A stretch of DNA of 64,000 nucleotides from Roseovarius marisflavi. Lineage in GTDB: Bacteria > Pseudomonadota > Alphaproteobacteria > Rhodobacterales > Rhodobacteraceae. Of this stretch, positions 1 through 9,131 are shown piece after piece. Made by a program: the position numbers and the translations under genes. Numbering within the stretch: the stretch's first letter is position 1; each line of letters starts with the position of its first letter. Below the pieces are notes generated by a model. The model saw only the letters and a program-made list of their open reading frames with translations. It had not been told where the DNA came from and made no database searches. Location: contig NZ_FRBN01000001.1 in assembly GCF_900142625.1 (NCBI RefSeq), positions 1 to 64,000 on the forward strand, in the 5' to 3' direction.

Positions 1-69
1 TGGCATATCCTTTTCTCAGATGAGAATTGCGGCGCGTGAACAACGCCATGATATGCCGCCCCTCAGGGG

Positions 70-606
70 CCATCACCAACTTTTAGCTATATCTCGGATG
101 ACCGGGTGGCGATGCTGTTTGGCCGGGTCGCGCTGCCACTCCGTTTTCTGCGCCGTTTTCCGCATGAATGATCCGGTGGTCAGCGTCAGCGGGTCGCGAT
201 TGCCCGCGCACTTGCGCTGAATCCCAAGCTGATCACCGCGGATGAGGCGGTCTCGGCGCTTGACGTGAGCGTTCAGGCGCAGGTGCTTGACCTGATGATG
301 GAGCCGCAGGCCGATCCTGGCCTGAGGTATCTGTTCATCAGCCATGATGTGGTGGCGACGTATCTTGGCCTTATTGTCGAGCGTGGGCCGCGCCACGCGG
401 TCTTTGAGGAACCGCAGCCGCCCTATACACAGGCCCCGCTTAAGTTGGTGCCAATCGCCGGTCCGAGGCGTCGCAATTCCGAGAAGGATTTGATGTTCCA
501 ATCCATCCCATCGCCCATCCATCCGGTGGGATACGTGGCCGACCCATCGGTTTATAAAGAGGTGACACTGGCCCATTTCGTGTTGACCTCTGACAGCAGA
601 TATTAA
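70..606 (+). pseudogene. Decayed oligopeptide/dipeptide ABC transporter ATP-binding protein (OppF/DppF type)
   Basis: Remnant of the C-terminal half of a peptide-importer ATPase. From 178 one frame reads GGQRQRVAIARALALNPKL (ABC signature), then ADEAVSALD (Walker B/D-loop) and FISHD (H-loop), then the family-typical tail around ERGPRHAVFEEPQPPYTQ. The signature is preceded by an in-frame TGA at 169-171 where a Leu codon is expected. Upstream sequence (from about 90, ISDDRVAMLFGRVALPLRF) resembles the family only in another frame. About 14 residues that normally separate ISHD from the MYLG-like strand are missing. No Walker A is visible, so the 5' part is lost or lies outside the window. It sits directly before an ArgE-like pseudogene, an arrangement that suggests a former peptide-uptake operon. 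That the gene is non-functional is inferred from these lesions. Confidence 0.8.
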
Positions 607-607
607 C

Positions 608-1781
608 ATGGCAATACGCCTGAGTCCCTGTGACTTAATGGAAAAGCTGGTCAGCTTTCCCACCGTCAGCCGCGACAGCAATTTACCTCTCGTAGATCGG
701 GTCGAGGGCTATCAGAATAGCCATGGCGTCACCGCGCATCGCCATTATGACGAAAGCCTGCAAAAGGCGGCGCCGTTTGCCCATGTCGGGCCAGGGCGGC
801 CGCGGTGTGGTTCTGTCGGGTCATACCGATGTGGTGCCAGCCGATGGTCCGCGCCGGCCAGTGACCCGTTCACCGTGGTCGAACGGGATGGCTAATATTA
901 CGGGCGCGGTTGTCGCGACATGAAGGGCTTTGACACTCTGGCGATATGGGTGCTGGTCGAGGCAAAGCATGCCGGTGTGGCGCGACCTCTGCAACTGGCG
1001 CTGAGTTACGACAAAGAGGCCGGCTGTGTCGGTGCGCCGCCGATGATCGAGCGGATGCTCGAGGTGCTGCCAAAGGCCGAGCCTGCGATTATCGGCGAGC
1101 CCTCGGTGATGCAGGTGGTGACCGGCCATAAGGGCGGAATTGGCCATAATGTACGTGCGATCGGCTTTGAGGTGCATTCCTCGCTGATGCATAGCGGGGT
1201 CAATGCGAACATGGCCTCGCCGCCGCTGATTGAATGGGCCAACCGGATGAACGCCGAAAACCGCACCCGCGTGCCAAGCGAGCTTGCAGCAATGTCCGAG
1301 CCGCCTTGGGCACCCCTTCATGTCGGCACCATCTCAGGTGGCACAGCCCATAAGATTACCGCCAGGGATTGCCGCTTTGGCATGGATTTCCGGGTGGTGC
1401 CGGGCAAAGCATCCGGATGCTCGGAGCGCGCGTTTCATGGCCCGGGTCGCCGAGGTCGAGGCCGAAATGCAGGCAGTTCATCCCGACAGGCGCATTGTGG
1501 TGATGCCGAAATTTCTGGTGCCAGGTCTCAAGCCCGAAGAGGGCGGCGCAGCTGAGGCGCTTGTGCGCCAGATCACCGGCGAAAATGTCGGCCATGTGGT
1601 GAGCCATGGCACCGAAGCGGGTCAGTTTCAGGACCGCGGCAATTCGGCGGTGATCTGTGGCCCCGGTGATATTGCGCAGGCACATCAGCCTGACGAATTC
1701 ATCACCAAGGCCCGGTTCGAGGCCGGGCATGATTTCATGCATGCCCCGCTGGCCCGGCTGAACCGGGCCAGGACCGTTTAG
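608..1781 (+). pseudogene. Decayed acetylornithine deacetylase-like M20 peptidase (ArgE family)
   Basis: ArgE-family (M20) metallohydrolase broken in several places. The start (MEKLVSFPTVSRDSN, HGVTAHRHYDES) and VVLSGHTDVVP, the metal-binding His/Asp segment, are in different frames, and DPFTVVERDG returns to the first. A TAA at 893-895 then replaces the residue before YYGRG..DMKGFD. The frame from 920 is intact through GAPPMIE, IIGEPS and GTAHKITARDCRF. A further shift near 1405-1430 is needed to reach the C-terminal frame (VAEVEAEMQAVHP, VSHGTEAGQFQ, CGPGDIAQAHQPDE), which ends at 1781. The tail holds the conserved late metal-ligand region. With at least three frameshifts and one stop it cannot give a whole enzyme. 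Its last 4 bases overlap the convergent helicase stop. Confidence 0.88.
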
Positions 1782-4102
1782 GGTTTATTGCGCTTCGGGG
1801 GCGTCGCGCCGCCAAAGCCCGGACGGCCCTTGGGCGCGCCGCCTTTGCCGACGGGCTTTTTACCGGGGCCTTTGCCAAACGGTTTGCCGCCGCCCGGCTT
1901 GCCCGGTTTCGCGGCCATGCCCGGCGGGGTAAAGCGTCGGCTGGAATCGCTGGCGGGGTTATGCTTGGGCTTGGCGGGATCTGCCGTGCGGTCATCGGTC
2001 CTGGCATAGGGCTTGCCTGCCGGTTTTCCGCCGGGTTTGCCAAAGGGTTTGCCTGCCGGTTTCGCACCCGGTTTACCAAACGGCTTACCTGCGGGTTTGC
2101 CAAACGGCTTGCCGCCGGGTTTTCCTGCAGCCTTGTCATAGGGTTTGCTCGCGGGTTTGCCCGTGGGGGCCTCTGACGGTTTGCTGTCCCAGACCTTTTT
2201 AGGGGCCTTATGGGCGGGTTTTTCACCGGATTGCTTGCGCAACGGCGTGACCGCGCCGTCCTCGACCGCCTTGGTCATCGGGGTCGATTTCGGCTTGGCA
2301 AAGCGCGACTTCTCGGCGCGGGGCTTGTCATAGGATTTTTCGGCGGATTTTTCGGTGGCCGGCTTTTTATAGGCCGGTTTTTCATAGGCGGGCTTGGGTG
2401 CGGGGGCCGCGTCCGGGCTGGGCTTGTAGCGCGCGCTGTCGCCGTCATTGTCGCGGGGCGGGCGGGTGTCGCGGCGCGGGCCACGATCATCGCGTGGTGC
2501 GCGCGGCGCAGAGCTGCGGCCGAGATCGGGCGCGCCTTCGACGCGACGCACGCTCACGCCATCCTCAAGCTTGCCGTCGGCACCAATCGCGGCCCAAAAG
2601 CCGGTCGCACTGGCCTCGGTCAGCTCGACAAAGGTCTCGGTCGGCTGCACGCGGATCGCACCGATGCAATCCTTGTCAAGATTGCCGGCACGGCACAACA
2701 GCGGCAGCAACCACCGAGCTTCGGCCCGGTCATTGGCCCCAACCGAGAGGGCAAACCAGGTGCTCGGGCCGAAGGGCTTGTGCTCTTTCGCGGGCGGGCG
2801 GGCGTCGGGCGGGCTAAGCTCTTCAGGCGCTGACCAGCTTGACTGATAAAGCCGCAGATAGGCCGCCGCGATCCGTTCGGGGCTGTGCTGGGCCAAAAGC
2901 TGTTCGGCAAAGGCGGCCTCGGTGGCTGAGGGCTCTTCTGACCAGACCGGATCGGACAACAGCCGCTCGTGATCGCGCGCCTCAATATCCTCGGGCGTCG
3001 GCGGGGTGGTCCATTCGGCGGTGATCTTGGCGAATTTCAAAAGGCGCTCGGCCTTTTTGGCGGTCTTGGCCGGAACGATCAGCGCCGAAATGCCTTTGCG
3101 TCCGGCACGCCCGGTGCGGCCCGAACGGTGCAAAAGCGCCTCGGAGTTGCTTGGCAGTTCGGCGTGAATGACCAGTTCAAGATTGGGCAGGTCAATGCCG
3201 CGTGCCGCCACATCGGTGGCCACGCAGACCCGCGCGCGCCCGTCGCGCATCGCCTGAAGCGCATGGGTGCGCTCGGTCTGGCTCAGCTCGCCCGAGAGCG
3301 AGACGACTGAAAAGCCGCGATTGGCAAAGCGCGCCGTGAGACGCGCCACGGTGGCGCGGGTATTGGCAAAGACGATGGCGTTTTGCGCGTCGTGATACCG
3401 CAGCAGGTTGATCACCGCATTTTCGGCGTCCTGCGGGGCGACTCGCAGCGCCTGATAGGTGATATCGGCGTGTTGCTTGTTGCCCGACTGGGTGCTGACG
3501 CGCACGGCGTCGCGCTGAAACTGTTGCGCAAGCTTGGCGATCATCGGCGGCACGGTGGCCGAGAACATCAGCGTGCGCCGATCCTCGGGCGCGGCGGCCA
3601 GCATGAATTCAAGGTCCTCGCGAAAGCCGAGGTCGAGCATTTCATCGGCCTCGTCCAGCACCACCGCGCGCAGCGATGTCATATCAAGCGAGCCGCGCTT
3701 GATATGGTCACACAGCCGTCCCGGCGTGCCGACAACGATATGCGCACCCCGGTCCAGCGTGCGGCGCTCGTCGCGCATGTCCATCCCGCCAACACAGCTT
3801 GCAACCCGCGCGCCGGCCTCTGCGTAAAGCCAGCTCAGCTCGCGCATGACCTGAAAGGCCAACTCGCGCGTCGGCGCCACGATCAGCGCCAGCGGAGCGG
3901 CAGCCGGGGGCAGGGTTTCGCTCTCACCCAGAAGCGTCGGCGCAATGGCAAGCCCAAAGCCCACCGTCTTGCCCGAGCCGGTCTGGGCCGACACCAGCAA
4001 ATCAGACGTGGCAAGGTTCGGGTCTGTGACCGCCTCTTGCACGGCTGTCAGGGTGTCATAGCCGCGTGCGGCAAGGGTTTTGGATAGGCTGGAGATGATC
4101 AT
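1778..4102 (-). CDS. DEAD-box ATP-dependent RNA helicase with DbpA-like RNA-binding domain and GKP-rich tail
   Basis: 774-residue cytoplasmic RNA helicase, probably acting in ribosome assembly or mRNA turnover as DeaD/CsdA-type enzymes do. Motifs in order are AQTGSGKT (Walker A), PTRELAFQ, GTPGRL, VLDEADEM (DEAD), FSATVPP (SAT), ARGIDLP and HRSGRTGRAG. About 80 residues beginning STWFALSVGAND and running to VRRVEGAPDL resemble the DbpA C-terminal RNA-binding fold. The last roughly 200 residues are Lys/Pro/Gly/Arg-rich with tandem GKPFGKP and GKPAGKP units, a probable disordered RNA-binding tail. The chosen start, MIISSLSKTLAARGY, is where similarity begins; the frame is open for 50 more codons upstream but that extension looks non-coding. 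It converges with the ArgE-like pseudogene. Confidence 0.93.
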   Translation of the reverse strand: MIISSLSKTLAARGYDTLTAVQEAVTDPNLATSDLLVSAQTGSGKTVGFGLAIAPTLLGESETLPPAAAPLALIVAPTRELAFQVMRELSWLYAEAGARVASCVGGMDMRDERRTLDRGAHIVVGTPGRLCDHIKRGSLDMTSLRAVVLDEADEMLDLGFREDLEFMLAAAPEDRRTLMFSATVPPMIAKLAQQFQRDAVRVSTQSGNKQHADITYQALRVAPQDAENAVINLLRYHDAQNAIVFANTRATVARLTARFANRGFSVVSLSGELSQTERTHALQAMRDGRARVCVATDVAARGIDLPNLELVIHAELPSNSEALLHRSGRTGRAGRKGISALIVPAKTAKKAERLLKFAKITAEWTTPPTPEDIEARDHERLLSDPVWSEEPSATEAAFAEQLLAQHSPERIAAAYLRLYQSSWSAPEELSPPDARPPAKEHKPFGPSTWFALSVGANDRAEARWLLPLLCRAGNLDKDCIGAIRVQPTETFVELTEASATGFWAAIGADGKLEDGVSVRRVEGAPDLGRSSAPRAPRDDRGPRRDTRPPRDNDGDSARYKPSPDAAPAPKPAYEKPAYKKPATEKSAEKSYDKPRAEKSRFAKPKSTPMTKAVEDGAVTPLRKQSGEKPAHKAPKKVWDSKPSEAPTGKPASKPYDKAAGKPGGKPFGKPAGKPFGKPGAKPAGKPFGKPGGKPAGKPYARTDDRTADPAKPKHNPASDSSRRFTPPGMAAKPGKPGGGKPFGKGPGKKPVGKGGAPKGRPGFGGATPPKRNKP
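2005..2150 (-). repeat. Tandem GKP-encoding repeats in helicase tail
   Basis: Within the helicase gene, short degenerate units encoding GKPFGKP, GKPAGKP and GKPGGKP recur about ten times. At DNA level this appears on the plus strand as alternating gggtttgcc / aaacgg and cggtttt blocks. Such a tract can expand or contract by slippage without breaking the frame. Confidence 0.75.
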
Positions 4103-4281
4103 TGATAGGTCTGCTTTGGTAGGGGGGAGGGGCGCACATGGGCGCAAGCCGCGACCCTTACCCGACCTTGGCGCAGATGTATATGGCCAAATGCCCGCAG
4201 GGCACCGGGCGCCCTTGCCGTTGCGGCGTGATTGCGCCACGCTGCGCGACAAATTCCATGAGACATCAGGAGACCTGCGCG

Positions 4282-5448
4282 ATGCCCGTCAAGAACCGCT
4301 TTGCCGAATTGCATGATGAGATCACCGCCGTGCGGCGCGACATCCACGCGCACCCCGAGATCTTGTATGAAACCCACCGCACCAGTGCGCTTGTGGCCGA
4401 AAGGCTTCGGGCGTTCGGCTGTGACGAGGTGGTGACCGGCATCGGGCGCACCGGGGTTGTCGGTGTGATCAAGGGCAAGAGCACCGGCTCGGGCAAGGTC
4501 GTGGGGCTGCGCGCGGATATGGATGCGTTGCCGATACACGAGGCGACCGGGGTGGAGTATGCCAGCAAGACGCCCGGCGCGATGCATGCCTGCGGCCATG
4601 ACGGACACACCGCGATGTTGCTTGGCGCGGCGCAATATCTGGTCGAAACCCGCAATTTTGATGGCACTGCCGTGGTGATTTTTCAACCCGCCGAAGAGGG
4701 CGGCGCGGGCGCGCGTGAAATGTGCGAAGACGGATTGATGGAGCGGTTCGGCGTGCAGGAGGTTTACGGCATGCACAACTGGCCCGGTCAGCCGCTCGGC
4801 TCCTTCGCCATCCGCCCCGGAAGCTTTTTCGCCGCCACCGATCAGTTCGACATCGAGCTGACGGGCAAGGGGGGGCATGCCGCCAAACCGCATGAGACCG
4901 TCGATACCACGGTGATGGCGGCGCATATGGTGACAATGCTTCAGACCATTGCCAGCCGCAATGCCGATCCGGTGGATCAGGTGGTGGTCTCGGTCACCTC
5001 GTTTCAGACCTCGTCGAATGCCTTCAACGTGATTCCGCAAAAGGTGCATCTCAAGGGCACGGTGCGCAGCATGAGCACCGGGATGCGCGATCTGGCGGAA
5101 CAGCGGCTCAAGGCGATTGCCAAGAGCGTGGCCAGTGGTTTCGGTGGGCGCGCCGAGGTCAGTTATTACCGGGGCTATCCGGTGATGGTCAACCACGAGG
5201 AGCAGACCGATTTTGCCGCCAGCGTGGCGCAAAAGGTCAGCGGCGCATGCAACGAGGCGCCGCTTGTCATGGGGGGCGAGGATTTCGCCTTTATGCTGGA
5301 AGAGCGGCCCGGCGCTTATATCCTGATCGGCAATGGCGATACCGCCATGGTGCATAGCCCGGATTACAACTTCAACGACGAGGCGATCCCGGTCGGCTGT
5401 AGCTGGTGGGCGGGCATTGTCGAAGACCGGATGCCAGCGACACATTGA
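4282..5448 (+). CDS. M20 amidohydrolase (hippurate hydrolase / N-acyl-amino-acid deacylase family)
   Basis: 388-residue metal-dependent amidohydrolase of the M20D group, which cleaves N-acyl amino acids or related amides in the cytoplasm; the substrate cannot be told from sequence. Visible motifs are RRDIHAHPEI, ACGHDGHTAM (metal-binding His-Asp), PAEEGGAGAREM (catalytic Glu pair), MHNWPG, the dimerisation-domain GKGGHAAKPHE, and the late MGGEDFAFMLE with a Glu/Asp ligand. The start at MPVKNRFAELHDE has a good Shine-Dalgarno (aggag about 10 bases upstream); the frame extends upstream to 4138 without family similarity. It is divergent from the helicase with 179 bases between them. Length is normal for the family. 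Confidence 0.93.
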   Translation: MPVKNRFAELHDEITAVRRDIHAHPEILYETHRTSALVAERLRAFGCDEVVTGIGRTGVVGVIKGKSTGSGKVVGLRADMDALPIHEATGVEYASKTPGAMHACGHDGHTAMLLGAAQYLVETRNFDGTAVVIFQPAEEGGAGAREMCEDGLMERFGVQEVYGMHNWPGQPLGSFAIRPGSFFAATDQFDIELTGKGGHAAKPHETVDTTVMAAHMVTMLQTIASRNADPVDQVVVSVTSFQTSSNAFNVIPQKVHLKGTVRSMSTGMRDLAEQRLKAIAKSVASGFGGRAEVSYYRGYPVMVNHEEQTDFAASVAQKVSGACNEAPLVMGGEDFAFMLEERPGAYILIGNGDTAMVHSPDYNFNDEAIPVGCSWWAGIVEDRMPATH

Positions 5449-5473
5449 GGGCATACAGGGGGTGAGGCGGGCA

Positions 5474-5548
5474 GGGGGCGCTGCCCCCATCCAGGAAAAT
5501 TCGGCGAATTTTCCTCGATTCCCCCGGGATATTTGTCGCAAGAAGAAG
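5474..5548. repeat. Two inverted repeats followed by intergenic motif A (copy 1)
   Basis: Behind the amidohydrolase lie a GGGGG/CCCCC hairpin (5474-5488) and a perfect 11-bp inverted repeat, AGGAAAATTCG / CGAATTTTCCT around one central base (5493-5515). Motif A follows at 5521-5548: on the minus strand CTTCTTCTTG then CGACAAATATCCCGG. Read on the minus strand, the motif precedes both hairpins, so the unit looks like a 3'-end element of a lost minus-strand gene. It borders the IS remnant zone. Confidence 0.7.
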
Positions 5549-5628
5549 CCGGGAGATTTGGAGGATCGCAGAGACCGGGAGGCATGTAATATGTAAAACA
5601 CACGGCTTGATCTGACATTTCTGCTCTT

Positions 5629-5922
5629 ATGGAGCGCAATCAAGGAGTGTCGATCAATGACACGTATTCAAGAGAAGATCTTCCAGCCGAGCGGGCCTTG
5701 CGCCCGATTGGAATAGAACGAAAAAACTGGCTCTTCGCGGGCGCTGATACTGGGGCGGAAACACTTGCGCGTGCCATGATTGTCATCGAAACGGCCAAGC
5801 TGGACGGCCTCGACCCGCAGGCTCACCTCGCCGATATCCTCGACCGCATCCATGATCACAAGGTTAACAGGCTGGATGAATTACTCCCCTGCGCTGCTCC
5901 CCAACTTGGGACCGCCGGATAG
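5629..5922 (+). mobile_element. IS66-family transposase (TnpC) C-terminal remnant
   Basis: 97-codon open frame whose centre resembles the C-terminal end of IS66 TnpC transposases: ERALRPIGIERKNWLFAGAD, TGAETLARAMIVIETAKLDG, LDPQAHLADILDRIHDHKVN and RLDELLP. About 80 residues of homology remain of a protein normally around 500 residues. The catalytic DDE core and the tnpA/tnpB partners are absent, so it is dead. After RLDELLP the frame continues into unrelated sequence (CAAPQLGTAG), which marks the break point with the next IS fragment. Confidence 0.85.
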
Positions 5923-5941
5923 TGGAATTCTTCGGCTCTGA

Positions 5942-6127
5942 TCACGACGGATGGCTGGTTGCGCCGCCCGGAAAATGCATGGCAATCGGGACGGTGTAAC
6001 CGATCGCGCTGTGGGGGCTGTCCTCGTTGTAGTGTCTACGCCAATCCTCCAGCTTTTTTCGGGCATCCGCAAGGCTCATGAACCAGTGGGCGTTCAGGTT
6101 GAACGCTTTACGGAGTGCTAGGGCCAT
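5942..6127 (-). mobile_element. IS3-family transposase (OrfB) C-terminal remnant
   Basis: The minus-strand frame reads FNLNAHWFMSLADARKKLED, WRRHYNEDSPHSAIGYTVPI, the typical end of IS3-group OrfB integrase-like transposases (the late catalytic-Glu region is usually followed by YN..RPHSALG). Only about 60 residues survive and the rest of the DDE domain is absent. It lies head to head with the IS66 remnant, consistent with nested insertion and decay. No terminal inverted repeats could be assigned. Confidence 0.75.
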
Positions 6128-6446
6128 TCAAGATTGTGAGCCGACGAAGGCTTTATGGGCATTAACGGCCCAAAGCTGCCGTTCACTATAGGTGTTTCGA
6201 ACGACGGCTTCCGGAACCTGTTGGGTCAACAGAAAGCCGAGCAACGCCAATGTGTCAAGTCAGCCGTAAATCACCGCAAGACAGGTATTTTCAGATACAT
6301 AGAAAAATTCGCCTTATCTCTTTGAATTAAAACGAATATTATGGGGTTGCTCGGCTCTATGCTTTCTCGGAAATGAGGTTTTGCGCACGCTATCGCTTTG
6401 TTTTGCGCAAGCACTCCCTTTTTTGGCACGTTACAAAAAAGCTTAC
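6128..6446. other. AT-richer non-coding stretch between IS remnants and tRNA-Arg
   Basis: About 320 bases with no recognisable gene on either strand and lower G+C than the flanks, especially 6270-6440. A short plus-strand frame (NDGFRNLLGQQKAEQ...) was inspected but not recognised. Probably further decayed mobile DNA next to the tRNA. Confidence 0.5.
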
Positions 6447-6523
6447 TGGCGATCCCGGGAGGACTCGAACCCCCAACATCCTGATTAGAAGTCAGGTGCT
6501 CTATCCAGTTGAGCTACGGGACC
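6447..6523 (-). tRNA. tRNA-Arg (anticodon TCT)
   Basis: 77-nt cloverleaf on the minus strand. The acceptor stem is GGTCCCG / CGGGATC with discriminator G and an encoded CCA. The D arm contains TAGCTCAACTGGATAGAGCA. The anticodon stem CCTGA/TCAGG has loop CTTCTAA, giving anticodon TCT (6487-6489), which reads AGA. The T arm is GGGGG-TTCGAGT-CCTCC. The decayed IS fragments end about 320 bases from its 3' end, a common integration hot-spot arrangement. Confidence 0.97.
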
Positions 6524-6588
6524 GCTGAACCGGCTTCTAGCGTGGCTGTGCGCCAAGATCAAAGCGAAAACGCACCCCGCCGCGCGGC

Positions 6589-7356
6589 TCAGGCAAAGGG
6601 GTTGTCGTCATATTCGACCCCGGCCAGATAAAGCCCATGAGGTGGCGCGACCGGGCCACAGGCCGCGCGGTCGCGTTCAAGCAGCGCGCTGCGCACCTTG
6701 TCGGGCGTCCACGATCCGGCACCGACCCGCTCCAGCGTGCCCACGACGCTGCGCACCTGGTTGTGCAGAAACGAGCGCGCGCGCAGGTGAAACCGCACCT
6801 CAGAGCCAAGCGAGAGCGGGATTTCCTCGATCTCGATGGCGTTCAGGGTTTTGACCGGACTGGCCGACTGGCAAATGGTCGAGCGGAAGGTGGTGAAATC
6901 GTGCAAGCCGATCAGACGGGCTGCGCCCTCGCGCATCGCCTCAAGGTCAAGCGGGCGCAGCACCTGCCAGACCAGGCCCCGCTCGTGGGTGACGGGCGGG
7001 CGGCGCACCAGCACGCGAAACACATAGCGCCGCTCGGTCGCGGAAAACCGGGCATGCCAGTCGTCAGCCACCCGCTCGCATCCGACAATCGCAATCGGCA
7101 GCGGCTTGAGGTGGAAATTCACCGCCTCCATCAGACGAAACGTGCTCCAATCACGCACGAGATCGCAATGGGCCACCTGCGCATAGGCATGCACGCCCGC
7201 ATCGGTGCGCCCGGCGGCGGCGATGGTGTGGGGGCCGGGCTCGATTCTGGCAATGGCGGCCTCGATCGCGCCCTGCACCGAGGGGTGATTGGGTTGGCGT
7301 TGCCAGCCGACGAAGGGGGCACCGTTATATTCTACTTTAAGGGCGTATCTGGGCAT
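6589..7356 (-). CDS. truA: tRNA pseudouridine(38-40) synthase TruA
   Basis: 255-residue enzyme that isomerises uridines 38-40 in the tRNA anticodon arm. It starts [20 protein letters not shown] and carries [15 protein letters not shown] with the catalytic Asp, [14 protein letters not shown], and [15 protein letters not shown] in the second half, all diagnostic of TruA. Start 7356 is preferred over the in-frame ATG four codons upstream because family members begin at MPRY. It is a normal full-length protein lying 42 bases downstream of dnaB's 3' neighbour gap, on the same strand. Confidence 0.96.
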   Translation of the reverse strand: MPRYALKVEYNGAPFVGWQRQPNHPSVQGAIEAAIARIEPGPHTIAAAGRTDAGVHAYAQVAHCDLVRDWSTFRLMEAVNFHLKPLPIAIVGCERVADDWHARFSATERRYVFRVLVRRPPVTHERGLVWQVLRPLDLEAMREGAARLIGLHDFTTFRSTICQSASPVKTLNAIEIEEIPLSLGSEVRFHLRARSFLHNQVRSVVGTLERVGAGSWTPDKVRSALLERDRAACGPVAPPHGLYLAGVEYDDNPFA

Positions 7357-7410
7357 GAGCCTGCGCATAAATGAAAACGCGACCGCAGAAAAGGCGGTAT
7401 TGGCGGTGGC

Positions 7411-8898
7411 TTAAAACTCCTGCCCGGCGTTCTGCTGCCAGGCCTTGACCAGATTGCCGAAACGGGTGAATTGCGCCTCAAAGCTAAGCTCGACCGTGCC
7501 GATGGGGCCGTGACGCTGCTTGCCGATGATCACTTCGGCCTTGCCGTGCAGACGCGCCATCGCCTCTTGCCACTCGGCGGTTTTTTCAAGTTCGTGATCG
7601 CCGGGCTTTTCGCGCTCTTTGTAATATTCTTCGCGGAACACGAACATGACCACGTCGGCGTCTTGCTCGATTGAGCCGGATTCACGCAGATCGCTGAGCT
7701 GCGGGCGTTTGTCTTCGCGCGATTCCACCTGACGTGAAAGCTGCGAGAGGGCGATCACCGGGATATTCAGCTCTTTCGCGATGGCCTTGAGGCCCATCGA
7801 AATCTCGCCAATCTCCTGAACGCGGTTGTCCGAGGTGCCGCGCACCAGCTGGAGGTAATCGACGATCAACAAATCAAGCCCATGTGTCCGCTTGAGGCGG
7901 CGCGCCCGCGCGGCGAGTTGCGAAATCGGAATGGCGGCGGTGTCGTCGATGAACAGCGGGCAGGATTCAAGCGTCTTGGCCGCCTCGACGAAGCGGCGAA
8001 ACTCGGTCTCGTCCATGTCGCCCTGACGGATCTTGTGCGACGAGATTTCCGAGGCTTCGGCCAGAACCCGCGCCGCAAGCTGTTCGGCGCTCATCTCAAG
8101 GCTGAAAAACCCAACCACGCCGCCATCAATGGCGCCTTCGGTGCCATCGGGCAGGGTGCCGCGTTTATAGGCCTTGGCGACGTTGAAGGCGATGTTGGTC
8201 GCAAGCGAGGTTTTCCCCATTGAGGGGCGCCCGGCCAGAATCAGAAGGTCAGACTTGTGCAGCCCGCCCAGCATTTTATCCATATCCACGAGATCGGTTG
8301 AAATGCCCGCAAGCCCGCCTTCGCGCTGATAGGCGGCATTGGCCACGTTCACCGCATCGGTGACCGCCTTGAGGAAAGATTGAAAGCCCGATTCGGTCTG
8401 GCCCTGTTCGGCGAGCTGGTAAAGCGCCTGTTCGGCCTCGACGATCTGTTCTTTCGGTTCGCTGTCGACATCCACGCGCGCGGCCTTGCCCGCGATATTG
8501 TGACCAAGTGCGATCAACTCGCGCCGGATCGCAAGGTCATAGATCATCCGCGCATAATCGCGCACCGCAAAGGTCGAGATCGCCGCCCCTGCAAGGCGCG
8601 CAAGGTAAGCCGGGCCGCCAAGCTCTTTCAGGCCCTCGTCATCCTCGAGAAAGGCGCGCAGAGTCACCGGCGAGGCGAGGTTATTTTTGGCAATACGGGC
8701 CGCCGCAACCTCGTAGATGCGTGCATGCACCGGGTCATAGAAATGCTGTGCGCCGATGATCTGGGCAATCCGGTCGTAGACGTCGTTGTTGGTCAGGATC
8801 GCCCCCAACAGCTGTTGCTCGGCCTCGATCGAATGGGGCATGGTATCGGCCGCCTGAACCTCGGCTCCGGTGGCGTTGAATCCTGCGATTTCGTTCAT
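7411..8898 (-). CDS. dnaB: Replicative DNA helicase DnaB
   Basis: 495-residue hexameric 5'-3' fork helicase. The N-terminal primase-interacting domain is recognisable (PHSIEAEQQLLGAIL, YDPVHARIYEVAA). The RecA-like domain has AGRPSMGKTSLATN (Walker A), FFSLEMSAEQLAARVLAE, LLIVDYLQLV (Walker B), SQLSRQVESREDKRPQLSDLRESGSIEQDAD split across the usual H4 and arginine-finger segments, and HGPIGTVELSFE near the end. The start MNEIAGFNATGAE is preceded by GGGGATTAGC; the frame is open for 35 more codons upstream without similarity. No intein is present. Upstream 8899-9131 is a non-coding leader with nothing recognisable. Confidence 0.97.
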   Translation of the reverse strand: MNEIAGFNATGAEVQAADTMPHSIEAEQQLLGAILTNNDVYDRIAQIIGAQHFYDPVHARIYEVAAARIAKNNLASPVTLRAFLEDDEGLKELGGPAYLARLAGAAISTFAVRDYARMIYDLAIRRELIALGHNIAGKAARVDVDSEPKEQIVEAEQALYQLAEQGQTESGFQSFLKAVTDAVNVANAAYQREGGLAGISTDLVDMDKMLGGLHKSDLLILAGRPSMGKTSLATNIAFNVAKAYKRGTLPDGTEGAIDGGVVGFFSLEMSAEQLAARVLAEASEISSHKIRQGDMDETEFRRFVEAAKTLESCPLFIDDTAAIPISQLAARARRLKRTHGLDLLIVDYLQLVRGTSDNRVQEIGEISMGLKAIAKELNIPVIALSQLSRQVESREDKRPQLSDLRESGSIEQDADVVMFVFREEYYKEREKPGDHELEKTAEWQEAMARLHGKAEVIIGKQRHGPIGTVELSFEAQFTRFGNLVKAWQQNAGQEF

Positions 8899-9131
8899 GC
8901 TAATCCCCTGCCTGCCTTGGGGTGATGTATTACAAATTTCACGCGCTGGCGCGCAAATTGTATATGTCTGTGGATACCCTGTGGATATCACACGGGGGTA
9001 CATATTGCCTCATGTTTTTTGAATTCGTCAATATGTGGTGCTTGTTCGGTGCTTTAGCCCGGCGCGCGTGGCAAGGATGACGCAATGTCATTTAATTTCC
9101 CCTGCCATCGCACAGGTCCAGGCGTGGCGAC

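Noticed and set aside
4138..4281. Upstream extension of the M20 amidohydrolase
   Set aside because: The extra 48 codons lack family similarity, and a good ribosome site precedes 4282.
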